From Betaproteobacteria bacterium (lineage in GTDB: Bacteria; Pseudomonadota; Gammaproteobacteria; Burkholderiales; SG8-41), in contig JAQGMI010000055.1 in the NCBI GenBank assembly GCA_028292435.1, positions 45,776-109,775 of the forward strand: DNA of 64,000 nucleotides, written 5' to 3'. Each line of letters begins with the position of its first letter. Positions within the stretch are counted from its first letter, which is position 1. Of the stretch, positions 36,393 to 44,096 are shown piece by piece. The notes beneath the pieces were generated by a model. That model did no database searches. It saw only the letters and a list, made by a program, of their open reading frames with translations, and had not been told where the DNA came from. The position numbers were made by a program, and so were the translations under genes.

Positions 36393-36525
36393 GCCACCCC
36401 CCTCTGCACGTTGCAATCGGCAGGCAAACCACGCGCCGATCTCCCTTGTTTTTTTATTCGGCTGCTGACCTTTGGGAATCGAAATACGCCCAAAGCTTCC
36501 GCGAGGCCGCTGCATTAGTCAAGCA

Positions 36526-36555
36526 ATTATGCAATCGATATGCCTATTGCATAAT
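36526..36555. promoter_or_regulatory. Perfect 10-bp inverted repeat, operator-like
   Basis: ATTATGCAAT (36526-36535) and ATTGCATAAT (36546-36555) are exact reverse complements separated by 10 bases. The arm centres lie two helical turns apart, as in many repressor operators. It is in an AT-rich 207-base gap, about 135 bases upstream of the rhomboid start and 45 bases after the cytochrome stop. The right side is not followed by a T-run, so a terminator is less likely. Confidence 0.5.
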
Positions 36556-36599
36556 GCTTACTACATTTATCCAACACCGCACGTGTCGTGGGATAGCGT

Positions 36600-37598
36600 T
36601 TACGGCGCGAGAGACGCGAGGTACGCGGTGATCGCGACCATGTCGTCATCACCGAGCCTGGCGACGACTTCTCGCATCAACACGCTGCTGGCACCCGCGC
36701 GCGCGCCTGACTTCAGGTCATAAAGCTGGCGGGCCATATAACTCGGCGAGCGGCCGGCGATCGCGGGAATGCGGCCCACTCCTTTCAAGTCGGGGCCATG
36801 GCAAACCGCGCACTGCACGGTTTTACCCGCGCCGCCGGTCTTTACGAGCGCCTCGCCTCGAGCGACGCTGCCCGGAGGCACGTACGCGATGAACTTCGCA
36901 TGCGTGTCGCGGTTAACGAAGCTGTCGAGCACCTCCGGCACTTCGATGATGCGCGTGCCGATCGGCTCGCGTTCGCCCGATTTTGCGTCGGCCAGATGGT
37001 TCGACATGATGAAAGTCTTGGGCACCGTATCGCTCTCGACGACCTTGATCACCGCACGCGGCTTCAACGCCGAAAAGTACGCGGCCGCAGTCGCAATTTC
37101 GTCATCCGTCATCGGCTTCGTCAGCGCGATCATCAGATCGACATTGCGCTTGGCCACTGAAGTTTTGCGCAGACCGTTTTTAAAATCGTTCATCTGCTGC
37201 ACGATGTAAGCGGCGGGTTGCCCGGCTAGATTTGCATTTTCCGGGCCGCCGGGACCGTCCGCGCGGTGACAGAATCCGCACGCGAACACGTCCGGCTTGC
37301 GGCCCTGCGCGACGATTTCCGGCAATGGCGGATGCTCGCCGGGATGCCAGACCGGTGCGATGAAACGATCGCGCAACTGGGTGACGGTATAGCTTGCGGT
37401 GCTGCCGGCCACGCGCCGGGGCACGCCATCATCGGGCGCCGGCTTGAAATCCGGCGGATTCACGGGATAGGCCCACGCGGGCGGCGCGTCTGCGGCGGGC
37501 GCAGGCGATGCCATCGTCAGCAAAGAAAACGTCGAGGCCGTTAATACGAACAGCATCGATTTCGCGTTCCTCACCGGTCGTGCCAGTAAATTGCTCAT
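36600..37598 (-). CDS. Dihaem c-type cytochrome
   Basis: This 332-residue protein has a signal peptide ending at PAPAAD. Two haem attachment sites are seen, CGFCH (107-111) and CAVCH (263-267), about 155 residues apart, each followed by a GxPxxYxxxQLxxFKxG-type helix (QPAAYIVQQMNDFKNG and SPSYMARQLYDLKSGAR). This pattern is that of class I dihaem cytochromes (cytochrome c4-like but longer). It would carry electrons in the periplasm. Its partner is not in the window, unless it serves the flavin oxidoreductases. Confidence 0.9.
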   Translation of the reverse strand: MSNLLARPVRNAKSMLFVLTASTFSLLTMASPAPAADAPPAWAYPVNPPDFKPAPDDGVPRRVAGSTASYTVTQLRDRFIAPVWHPGEHPPLPEIVAQGRKPDVFACGFCHRADGPGGPENANLAGQPAAYIVQQMNDFKNGLRKTSVAKRNVDLMIALTKPMTDDEIATAAAYFSALKPRAVIKVVESDTVPKTFIMSNHLADAKSGEREPIGTRIIEVPEVLDSFVNRDTHAKFIAYVPPGSVARGEALVKTGGAGKTVQCAVCHGPDLKGVGRIPAIAGRSPSYMARQLYDLKSGARAGASSVLMREVVARLGDDDMVAITAYLASLAP

Positions 37599-37657
37599 CG
37601 CGCCCCTCCCGTTTTTATATGGCGCTCACATCATACGCGGTGCGGCGTCCCTCGCTG

Positions 37658-37682
37658 CGCGGCCGCAAAAAATACGGCCGCG
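37658..37682. other. GC hairpin after the SDR gene
   Basis: CGCGGCCG at 37658-37665 pairs with CGGCCGCG at 37675-37682 around an A-rich 9-base loop. It follows the stop of the SDR gene (37685) by two bases on the minus strand and precedes the cytochrome gene. There is no trailing T-run, so its role as a terminator is uncertain. Confidence 0.35.
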
Positions 37683-37684
37683 GC

Positions 37685-38425
37685 TTACTGGAAGTACATG
37701 CCGCCGTTCACAAGGTAATTTTGTCCGGTGATGAACCCCGCGTTTTCGCTGGCGAGGTACAGCATCAGCGACACGACTTCCTCGGACGTGCCCATGCGGC
37801 GGATTGGCTGCGACGGGCGCAATGCTTTTGGTTTCAGGTTCGCGTCGCGCTCGACGTCGATCGTCCCGGGGCCGATGCAGTTGGCGGTGATTTCATGCTC
37901 GGCGAATTCGCGCGCGAGCCCGCGCGTAAAGCCGACGATGCCGAGCTTGGCCATGCCTTTGGTGACGCTGCCGCCAAGCAGCGGATCGATGCCGGAAAAG
38001 TTGATGATGCGCCCCCAGCGCTGCTTGATCATCAGCGGCAGCACGGCGCGGCAGATATTGCGCGGTCCGCCGAGATTCACGCGAAAGCTTTTTTCCCAGT
38101 CTTCGTCGGGCACCTTGAGAAACGGCGCGGTGTCGACGCGATAAACCGCGTTATTGAGCACGACGTGGACCGTGCCGAGTTCGGCCGCGACCTTGTCGAC
38201 AAAACCATTAACCGATGCGGCATCGGCGACGTCGCATTGGGCGGCAATCACGTTGGCGCCGAGCGCGCGGCATTCGGCGGCGACTTCATTCAACTGCGCC
38301 ATTTTCGCGCTCGTGCACAGCGCGAGGTTGGCGCGCTCGCGCGCGTATGCAATTGCCGCCAGGCGGCCCATGTTACGGCTCGCGCCGGTGATCAGTACGG
38401 TTTTGCCTTTAAGTCCGGTGTCCAT
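37685..38425 (-). CDS. SDR-family protein lacking the catalytic tyrosine
   Basis: This 246-residue protein is a classical SDR in overall form: GASRNMG (14-20), CDVAD (64-68), LNNA (90-93), the Ser144 region (INFSG) and the C-terminus ITGQNYLVNGGM. In the expected YxxxK motif the sequence reads KGMAK (156-160), so the Lys160 is kept but the Tyr is replaced by Lys156. The loop before it is one residue shorter than usual. It may be catalytically different, or a non-catalytic binder. The ATG at 38425 starts the Rossmann strand directly; a longer frame upstream is not supported. Confidence 0.88.
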   Translation of the reverse strand: MDTGLKGKTVLITGASRNMGRLAAIAYARERANLALCTSAKMAQLNEVAAECRALGANVIAAQCDVADAASVNGFVDKVAAELGTVHVVLNNAVYRVDTAPFLKVPDEDWEKSFRVNLGGPRNICRAVLPLMIKQRWGRIINFSGIDPLLGGSVTKGMAKLGIVGFTRGLAREFAEHEITANCIGPGTIDVERDANLKPKALRPSQPIRRMGTSEEVVSLMLYLASENAGFITGQNYLVNGGMYFQ

Positions 38426-38470
38426 GCAGTCCGCTCGATTAGATTGACGCCGTATTATAAGTGCACTCGT

Positions 38471-38492
38471 CCCGCGCGGATAACAGCGCGGG
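38471..38492. other. GC hairpin in the SDR/SRAP divergent gap
   Basis: CCCGCGC at 38471-38477 pairs with GCGCGGG at 38486-38492 around an 8-base loop, in the 182 bases between the SDR gene (-) and the small gene at 38608 (+). No T-run follows. It could be a leader-structure element, or nothing. Confidence 0.25.
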
Positions 38493-38607
38493 CGCAGCAG
38501 CCGGCCTGCTAGAATTAACGCACGTCCGATCCCCGGATTTCGGCGCAAACTGAATCGCGCTGTCTCAATGCGCGGCTCAATCAACAAAAACACGGAAGGT
38601 GAGCGTG

Positions 38608-38736
38608 ATGCAGACCAATAATGTCGACGTCGTCGACCGCGGCCACATCCGCATCGTCTACCGCGCGAACACCGGCATGCGCATACTTAACGCCTCCGGC
38701 GCATCGCGCAAGATCGCGAACCGGCCCGCGTCCTAG
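38608..38736 (+). CDS. Possible small protein upstream of the SRAP gene
   Basis: A 42-residue frame starts at ATG 38608 with GGAAGGTGAG upstream and stops 14 bases before the SRAP gene. It reads MQTNNVDVVDRGHIRIVYRA and then contains ASGASRKIANRPAS. The composition is basic with no membrane segment. No family is recognised. Only the ribosome-binding site and position argue for it. Confidence 0.35.
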   Translation: MQTNNVDVVDRGHIRIVYRANTGMRILNASGASRKIANRPAS

Positions 38737-38750
38737 GCACGGCAGCGCGC

Positions 38751-39461
38751 ATGTGCGGACGTTACACGGCCGGGCGCCATCGTCCGGAAAAAGCCGAGAA
38801 GGCGCTCGCCGAGCTCATTCAAAGCCAATGGCCCGTCATACCGCCGCGCTTCAACGTGTCGCCGGGCACGCGCATTCCAGTCATACGCCTGGCGCCTGAA
38901 ACGGGTGCCGAGCTCACCGAGCTTAAATGGGGCTTGCTGCCGCATTGGTGCACGGAACCGCGCGTCGCGTACAACACGATCAACGCGATGGCTGAAACCG
39001 TGGAGTCGAAGGCGTCATACCGCGTGCCGTTCAGAAAACGCCGCTGCCTGGTTCCGGCCGACGGCTGGTTTGAATGGCAGGCGCTGCCGCGCGGCAAACA
39101 GAAATGGTGGTTTCACCTGGCCGACGACAGCGACTTCTGTTTCGCCGGTATCTGGGACCGCTGGCAGCGCGGCGACCAGATCGTCGAAACCTGCAGCCTC
39201 ATCGTCACCGACGCCGCTGATTCGATCAAACATATCCACGACCGCATGCCGGCCATTATCGATCCCGCCGATTATCGTTACTGGCTCGACCCTGCTGTGG
39301 AAGACGTGCCCGCGCTGAAAGAATTGCTGAAGCCGGCGCGCGACGCGCTCGAAGCCGTATCGGTGGCGAATCCGAAACAGCCGCGCGACGACGACCCTGC
39401 TTTGATCAAGGCGGCTGCAATTAATCCTGAACCGCCGGCGCTGATGCGCGACCTGTTTTAA
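38751..39461 (+). CDS. SOS response-associated peptidase (SRAP/YedK family)
   Basis: This 236-residue protein starts MCGRY, exposing the catalytic Cys2 that forms a stable link with abasic sites in single-stranded DNA. The other key residues are present: Asn78, Glu108 (GWFEW) and His163 (HDRMPAII). The NARxE motif reads NAMAE (78-82), so the Arg that contacts the DNA backbone in YedK is a Met here. The family shields abasic sites in single-stranded DNA. No SOS box could be confirmed by eye. Confidence 0.9.
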   Translation: MCGRYTAGRHRPEKAEKALAELIQSQWPVIPPRFNVSPGTRIPVIRLAPETGAELTELKWGLLPHWCTEPRVAYNTINAMAETVESKASYRVPFRKRRCLVPADGWFEWQALPRGKQKWWFHLADDSDFCFAGIWDRWQRGDQIVETCSLIVTDAADSIKHIHDRMPAIIDPADYRYWLDPAVEDVPALKELLKPARDALEAVSVANPKQPRDDDPALIKAAAINPEPPALMRDLF

Positions 39462-39463
39462 CC

Positions 39464-40420
39464 CTATTGCGGCACGATGCGCGCCTCGCGCACGACTTTC
39501 GTCCATTTCGCCATTTCGTTTTTCTGGAACGCGGCGAATGCCTGCGGTGAAGCGCTCGGTGTGGCGTCGGCGCCGTTGTCGGTAAATCGTTTGCGCACAA
39601 GCGGATCCTGCAGCGCGACGAGCACCGCAGCGTGTAGTTGCATGACGATGGCGCGCGGCGTGCCGGCGGGCGCCACGAGACCCGACCAGTTGTACGCTTC
39701 GTAGCCCGGCACGCCCGCTTCGGCGATCGTCGGTATCTCCGGCGCGGCGCTCGTGCGCTGCAAACCCGAAACGCCGTACGCGCGCAGGCGCCCGCTTCTG
39801 ATATGCGGCAACGCGCTCAACGCGCTGCCCATCAACAGCGGCACGTGTCCCGCGATCACATCGACGAGCGCCGGTCCAACGCCGCGATATTGCACGTTGA
39901 TCATCCTGAGCCCGCTCATGCTCAAAAAGTATTCCATGGCGAGATGAGAACTGCCGCCGTAGCTGCCGGAAGCGACCTGCAACTGACCGGGCCGCGCGCG
40001 CGCCAACGCAATCACGTCGGCAAGCGTCTGCGCCGCCAGTGACGGATGCGATGCAAGCACGTTCGGCAAGGTGACCGTCAGCGCGATCGGCGTGAAATCC
40101 TGCTGCAGATCGTACGGCATGTTCTTTGTCATCGCTGCATCGGTTACCTGCGACGCTATCGCTGCAAGCAGCGTATAGCCATCCGCCGGCGCATGCGCGG
40201 CAGTCACCGCGCCGATGGTCCCGCCAGCGCCGCCGCGATTGTCGATCACGATCTGCTGACCGAGGACTTCGCTCAATTTCGGCGCGAGTATGCGCGCGAC
40301 AGTGTCGGCGCCACCGCCGGGCGGGCTCGGCACCAAGAGGCGCACCGGCCGGTCGGGATACGCAGCAGCAGCGGCGAACGTTACGCACGAGACGAGCGCC
40401 AACGCGATCAGTATTCGCAC
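39464..40420 (-). CDS. TTT substrate-binding protein (Bug family)
   Basis: This 318-residue protein is started at a GTG (40420) that begins the signal peptide ILIALALVSCVTFAAAAA; no in-frame ATG is closer. The loops are VPSPPGGGAD, VIDNRGGAGG, DGYTLLAA, NVQYRGVG (Gln-Tyr-Arg instead of Pro-Tyr-Lys) and EIPTIAEAGVPG. The open frame runs on upstream across the divergent gene start, which is only a shadow. It is convergent with SRAP, with two bases between stops. Confidence 0.88.
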   Translation of the reverse strand: MRILIALALVSCVTFAAAAAYPDRPVRLLVPSPPGGGADTVARILAPKLSEVLGQQIVIDNRGGAGGTIGAVTAAHAPADGYTLLAAIASQVTDAAMTKNMPYDLQQDFTPIALTVTLPNVLASHPSLAAQTLADVIALARARPGQLQVASGSYGGSSHLAMEYFLSMSGLRMINVQYRGVGPALVDVIAGHVPLLMGSALSALPHIRSGRLRAYGVSGLQRTSAAPEIPTIAEAGVPGYEAYNWSGLVAPAGTPRAIVMQLHAAVLVALQDPLVRKRFTDNGADATPSASPQAFAAFQKNEMAKWTKVVREARIVPQ

Positions 40421-40552
40421 AACATTGCCGGGCGGCTTGTCATGCGTCGATTGTACCTGCGCCGGATGCGCGCCGTTTTCGTGCAAAATGCGGACACCGG
40501 CCATGCGTGCGGTAAACGCGCGGCGCACATCAATTTCAACCACGGAGTTCAC

Positions 40553-40927
40553 ATGACCAGCAAGCTGCACGACAAGGGACTTGCGCTGCGCAAGGAAGTA
40601 CTCGGCGCCGCGCATGTCGAGAAGACGCTTTCGACCGTCGATCAGTACACGCAACCGTTGCAGGAAATCGTCAACGAATACGTGTGGGGCGCCGTATGGG
40701 CGCGCCCCGGCTTGAAGCCGCGCGACCGCAGCATGATCACGATTTCGATGCTGACGGCGCTTAACCGGCCGCAGGAATTGAAAACGCATATCCGCGCCGC
40801 GCTGACCAACGGCGTCACGCGCGAAGAAATTTCGGAAATTCTGCTGCACGCCAATATTTATTGCGGCGCGCCGGCAGCCGTCGACGCGTTTCGCATGATG
40901 CGCGAAGTTTTCGACGCGACCGCCTGA
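40553..40927 (+). CDS. Carboxymuconolactone decarboxylase (CMD/PcaC-like) family protein
   Basis: This 124-residue protein is all-helical. LKPRDRSMITISMLTALNRPQELKTHIRAALTNG and LLHANIYCGAPAAVDAF match gamma-carboxymuconolactone decarboxylase (PcaC) rather than the AhpD peroxidase branch, since the CxxC pair is missing. The start ATG is at 40553. It is the first of two adjacent paralogues, 11 bases apart. The pair may form a heteromer. Confidence 0.87.
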   Translation: MTSKLHDKGLALRKEVLGAAHVEKTLSTVDQYTQPLQEIVNEYVWGAVWARPGLKPRDRSMITISMLTALNRPQELKTHIRAALTNGVTREEISEILLHANIYCGAPAAVDAFRMMREVFDATA

Positions 40928-40938
40928 AGGAGATGACG

Positions 40939-41325
40939 ATGGACAATCCATTAGTCGAGCCCGCCGAACTCGCGCGCGGCCGCGAAATCCGCCGGCAGGT
41001 GCTCGGCGAAAAACACGTCGCCGGCTCGCATGCAGTCGATGCGTTGTCGCAGCCGAAGACCCAGCTTTCCGAATATGTGTGGAGCAAGATCTGGGCGCGA
41101 ACGGGACTGTCGTTCAAACAGCGCAGCATCGCCAATCTCGCAATGCTCACCGCGCTCAATCGTCCGCATGAATTGAAACTGCACGTGCATGGCGCGCTCA
41201 ACAACGGGCTCACCAAAGAGGAAATCATGGAAGTGCTGCTGCAAACCGGCATGTATTGCGGCCTGCCCGCCGCAGTCGACAGCTTCCGTGTGATGCAGGA
41301 GGTTTTCGCGGAACGCGCTGGTTAG
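40939..41325 (+). CDS. Carboxymuconolactone decarboxylase (CMD/PcaC-like) family protein, second copy
   Basis: This 128-residue paralogue of the gene before it has LGEKHVAGSHAV, LSFKQRSIANLAMLTALNRPHELKLHVHGAL and VLLQTGMYCGLPAAVDSF. Two Met codons six bases apart could start it; the second (40939) is at a better distance from AAGGAG. The two copies share the same helical plan but differ at most surface positions, so the duplication is old. CMD family members act on lactones of catechol and protocatechuate catabolism, but no other such genes are here. Confidence 0.87.
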   Translation: MDNPLVEPAELARGREIRRQVLGEKHVAGSHAVDALSQPKTQLSEYVWSKIWARTGLSFKQRSIANLAMLTALNRPHELKLHVHGALNNGLTKEEIMEVLLQTGMYCGLPAAVDSFRVMQEVFAERAG

Positions 41326-41398
41326 CCGCGTTCTTGCTTTTGCTCAATGTTGGGGGAATCTCGTTTGTTAAGCTGCCGTTCGATTTAGGGAGAATCTA

Positions 41399-42094
41399 AT
41401 GCTAAAACGCCTGCAGATATTGTGTTTGGCCCTGCTGTTCAGTCTCGCCCAAGCCGCGGATAAGCCAGCTGCGGCGCCAGCCGGTGAAACGGTGCGGGGC
41501 GAAGTTCTGGAGACGATGGATTCCGGCGGCTTCACCTATATGCGGCTCAAGACGAAGAACGGCGAAATGTGGAGCGCGGTGCGCGCAGCGCCAGTCAAGG
41601 CCGGCGCCCAGGTCACGGTCGAGAACGGCATGACGATGAAAAACTTCGAAAGCAAAACCTTGAAGCGCACGTTCCCGTCTATCGTGCTCGGCGACCTTGG
41701 CGGCGCAGCGAAAAACGCGGCGGGCGCATCTCCGCATGCAGCGAGCGCCGCGCAGAGCGATGCTCCGGACGTTAAAGTGGATAAAGCCAGGGGCGCGAAT
41801 GCGCGCACGATTGCCGAGGTCAACACTAAAAGCGGCGAATTGAAGGACAAGCCCGTCGTCGTGCGCGGCAAAGTCGTCAAATATAACGGCGGCATCATGG
41901 GCAAAAACTGGATCCACCTACGCGATGGGTCGGGAGCGGACGCTGAAGGCAGCAACGATTTACTCGCGACGAGCAGCGATCAAGCCAAAGTCGGTGACAT
42001 CGTAACCGTCGAAGGCGTCGTGCGTACGGATAAAGACTTCGGATCGGGTTACGCGTACAAAGTAATGATCGAGGACGCGAAGATCAAAAACTGA
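41399..42094 (+). CDS. Exported OB-fold protein (NrfJ-like/nucleotide-binding-like)
   Basis: This 231-residue protein has a signal peptide (LQILCLALLFSLAQAAD) and two domains. The first, around 28-98, is VRGEVLETMDSGGFTYMRLKTKNGEMWSAV followed by ENGMTMKNFESKTLKRTF, a pattern shared with the NrfJ-like group. The second, about 145-228, is an OB-fold with VVVRGKVVKYNGGIMGKNWIHLRDG. An Ala-rich linker connects them. The function is not known; it may assist cytochrome or metalloprotein assembly in the periplasm. Confidence 0.75.
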   Translation: MLKRLQILCLALLFSLAQAADKPAAAPAGETVRGEVLETMDSGGFTYMRLKTKNGEMWSAVRAAPVKAGAQVTVENGMTMKNFESKTLKRTFPSIVLGDLGGAAKNAAGASPHAASAAQSDAPDVKVDKARGANARTIAEVNTKSGELKDKPVVVRGKVVKYNGGIMGKNWIHLRDGSGADAEGSNDLLATSSDQAKVGDIVTVEGVVRTDKDFGSGYAYKVMIEDAKIKN

Positions 42095-42101
42095 GCAGCG
42101 G

Positions 42102-43124
42102 CTACTCAGGCTGAATATTCGCCTCGCGCACGACTTTGCCCCACTTCGTAATCTCCGTTTTCAGAAAGGCGCCGAACTGGGCAGGCGTGCTGGCGACGAC
42201 GTCTGCGCCGAACTCGAGCAGGCGCTGCTTCACGTCCGGATTGGCGAGCGCCTTGCGCAATTCGGCATTGAGCCGGTCGATCTGAACCGCGGCGGTTTTC
42301 GCGGGCGCCAGAAAACCATACCACCCACTCAGCACGAAACCGGGCAAGCCGGATTCGCCCGCCGTCGCCAGATCCGGCGCCGCGCCCGAGCGTATCGATC
42401 CAGTCACCGCAAGCGCGCGTAATTTGCCGGCCTGAATGTGCGCCGAAACCGTCGGCATGCTGATGAACGCCATTTGCGTTTCGCCGCCGAGCAATGACGT
42501 CAGCGCCGGCCCCGCGCCTTTGTAGATGATGCCGGGGATTTTCACGCCGACCATCGAATTGAACTGGGCGAGACCCATGTGCATCGGCGTGCCGGATCCG
42601 GCGATCGCCGAATTCAATTTGCCGGGCGCTGATTTCGCGAGCGCGACGAGTTCGCGTACCGATTTCGCCGGCACCGACGGATGCACGACCAGCACATACA
42701 AACCGTCCGCGGCCAGCATGACCGGCGCGAAATCGCGCAGCGTATCGAACGGCAGCGATTTGTTCAGCGTCGAGTTCACCGCGAGCGTGCTCGTCGTGAT
42801 GCCGATCGTATAGCCGTCGGGCGGTGACTTTGCGAGCAGATCGAGACCGATTATCGTGGCCGCACCCGCGCGATTGTCGATCACGACCTGCTGGCCGAGG
42901 CCTTCGCTCATTTTCGGCGCGAGGATCCGCGCGATCACATCGGAACCGCCGCCTGGAGGATAAGGGACGATCAAGCGGATGGGTCTTGTCGGGAACTGCG
43001 GTGTTAAGTTTGTCGTCTGCGCATTTGCGCTGATCACGGAGATGCAGCAAACAAATACTACGCTCGTGCTGATACACTTTGCGTCCCGTTGAAAAACCGC
43101 TCGGCAATGCAATGAGATTTTCAT
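42102..43124 (-). CDS. TTT substrate-binding protein (Bug family)
   Basis: This 340-residue protein has loops VPYPPGGGSDV, VIDNRAGAAT, PDGYTIGIT, IIYKGAG and PDLATAGESGLPG. The signal peptide is SVVFVCCISVISANAQ. The only good start codon is ATG 43124, which puts its beginning 13 bases inside the start of the divergent Bug gene at 43112. Its ribosome-binding site is weak. The stop is seven bases from the end of the OB-fold gene. Confidence 0.87.
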   Translation of the reverse strand: MKISLHCRAVFQRDAKCISTSVVFVCCISVISANAQTTNLTPQFPTRPIRLIVPYPPGGGSDVIARILAPKMSEGLGQQVVIDNRAGAATIIGLDLLAKSPPDGYTIGITTSTLAVNSTLNKSLPFDTLRDFAPVMLAADGLYVLVVHPSVPAKSVRELVALAKSAPGKLNSAIAGSGTPMHMGLAQFNSMVGVKIPGIIYKGAGPALTSLLGGETQMAFISMPTVSAHIQAGKLRALAVTGSIRSGAAPDLATAGESGLPGFVLSGWYGFLAPAKTAAVQIDRLNAELRKALANPDVKQRLLEFGADVVASTPAQFGAFLKTEITKWGKVVREANIQPE

Positions 43125-44083
43125 TCGTCAGTTTTTCGCTGTGCGCTGGTGCGACGCTTCTATGTGGTTGTGCGAATGCGCAGACCTACCCGGTTAAACC
43201 GGTACGGCTCATCGTGCCATATCCGCCCGGCGGCGGCACGGACATTTTTGCGCGCATGCTCGGCGCACGGCTCGGCGAATCGCTCGGTCAGCAGCTCGTC
43301 ATTGAAAATCGCGCGGGCGCGGCGGGCGTGCTCGGCGCGGAGGCCGCTTCGAAAGCGGCGCCTGATGGTTATACGCTCGTGGTCGGCCAGGCAAGCAATC
43401 TCGCGATCAATCAGAACTTGATGAGCAAATTGCCGTACGACCCGCTGAAAGATTTTGCGCCGATCACGCTGATCGCAACCTCGCCGAGCCTGCTCGTGGT
43501 GCATCCGTCACTGCCGGTGCGTTCGGTGAAAGACCTCGTGGCGCTCGCCAAAGCGCAGCCGGGCGCGATCAACTATGCGTCGGCGGGCAACGGGAGCCCC
43601 GGCCATCTCGCGGCCGAATATTTTAAAAAGCTCGCGAAGATCGATCTTGTGCACATTCCGTACAAGGGCGCGACGCCCGCGATGCTCGACGTGATCGCAG
43701 GCCAGGCATCGCTTTACTTCACGTCACCGGTTGCCGCCCAGCCCTACGTGCATTCGGGGCGTCTGCGGCAAATCGCGGTCACCAGCGCAAAGCGCTTCGC
43801 GCCGCTCGCCGATGTGGCGACGATCGCGGAAGCGGGCTATCCGGAATTCGACCTCACGAGCTGGTGGGGCCTGCTCGCGCCGGCAGGCGTCTCGAAGGAC
43901 ATCGTCGCGCGTTTACATGCAGATGCGGTGAAAGTGCTGGAGACCGCGGACATGAAAGAAAAGCTTGCCACGCAGGGCGCAATGGTGGTCACCAACACAC
44001 CTGCGCAATTCGCGGCTTATATAAAATCCGAAATCGCGAACTGGGGCCGCATCGTCGCGGTGTCGGGCGCGCGCATGGACTAA
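43112..44083 (+). CDS. TTT substrate-binding protein (Bug family)
   Basis: This 323-residue protein has the signal peptide RFSFVSFSLCAGATLLCGCANAQ, with LCGC resembling a lipobox. The loops are VPYPPGGGTD, VIENRAGAAG, PDGYTLVVG, HIPYKGAT and DVATIAEAGYPE. It overlaps the start of the divergent Bug gene by 13 bases and is followed after 13 bases by the GTG of the barrel-protein gene, so it leads an operon of three (this gene, 44097 and 44774). Confidence 0.9.
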   Translation: MRFSFVSFSLCAGATLLCGCANAQTYPVKPVRLIVPYPPGGGTDIFARMLGARLGESLGQQLVIENRAGAAGVLGAEAASKAAPDGYTLVVGQASNLAINQNLMSKLPYDPLKDFAPITLIATSPSLLVVHPSLPVRSVKDLVALAKAQPGAINYASAGNGSPGHLAAEYFKKLAKIDLVHIPYKGATPAMLDVIAGQASLYFTSPVAAQPYVHSGRLRQIAVTSAKRFAPLADVATIAEAGYPEFDLTSWWGLLAPAGVSKDIVARLHADAVKVLETADMKEKLATQGAMVVTNTPAQFAAYIKSEIANWGRIVAVSGARMD

Positions 44084-44096
44084 CCGGGAGAATCGA

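Noticed and set aside
40421..40951. N-terminal extension of the Bug gene at 39464
   Set aside because: The frame is open but reads antisense to the CMD gene and lacks family motifs. The signal peptide begins at the GTG at 40420.
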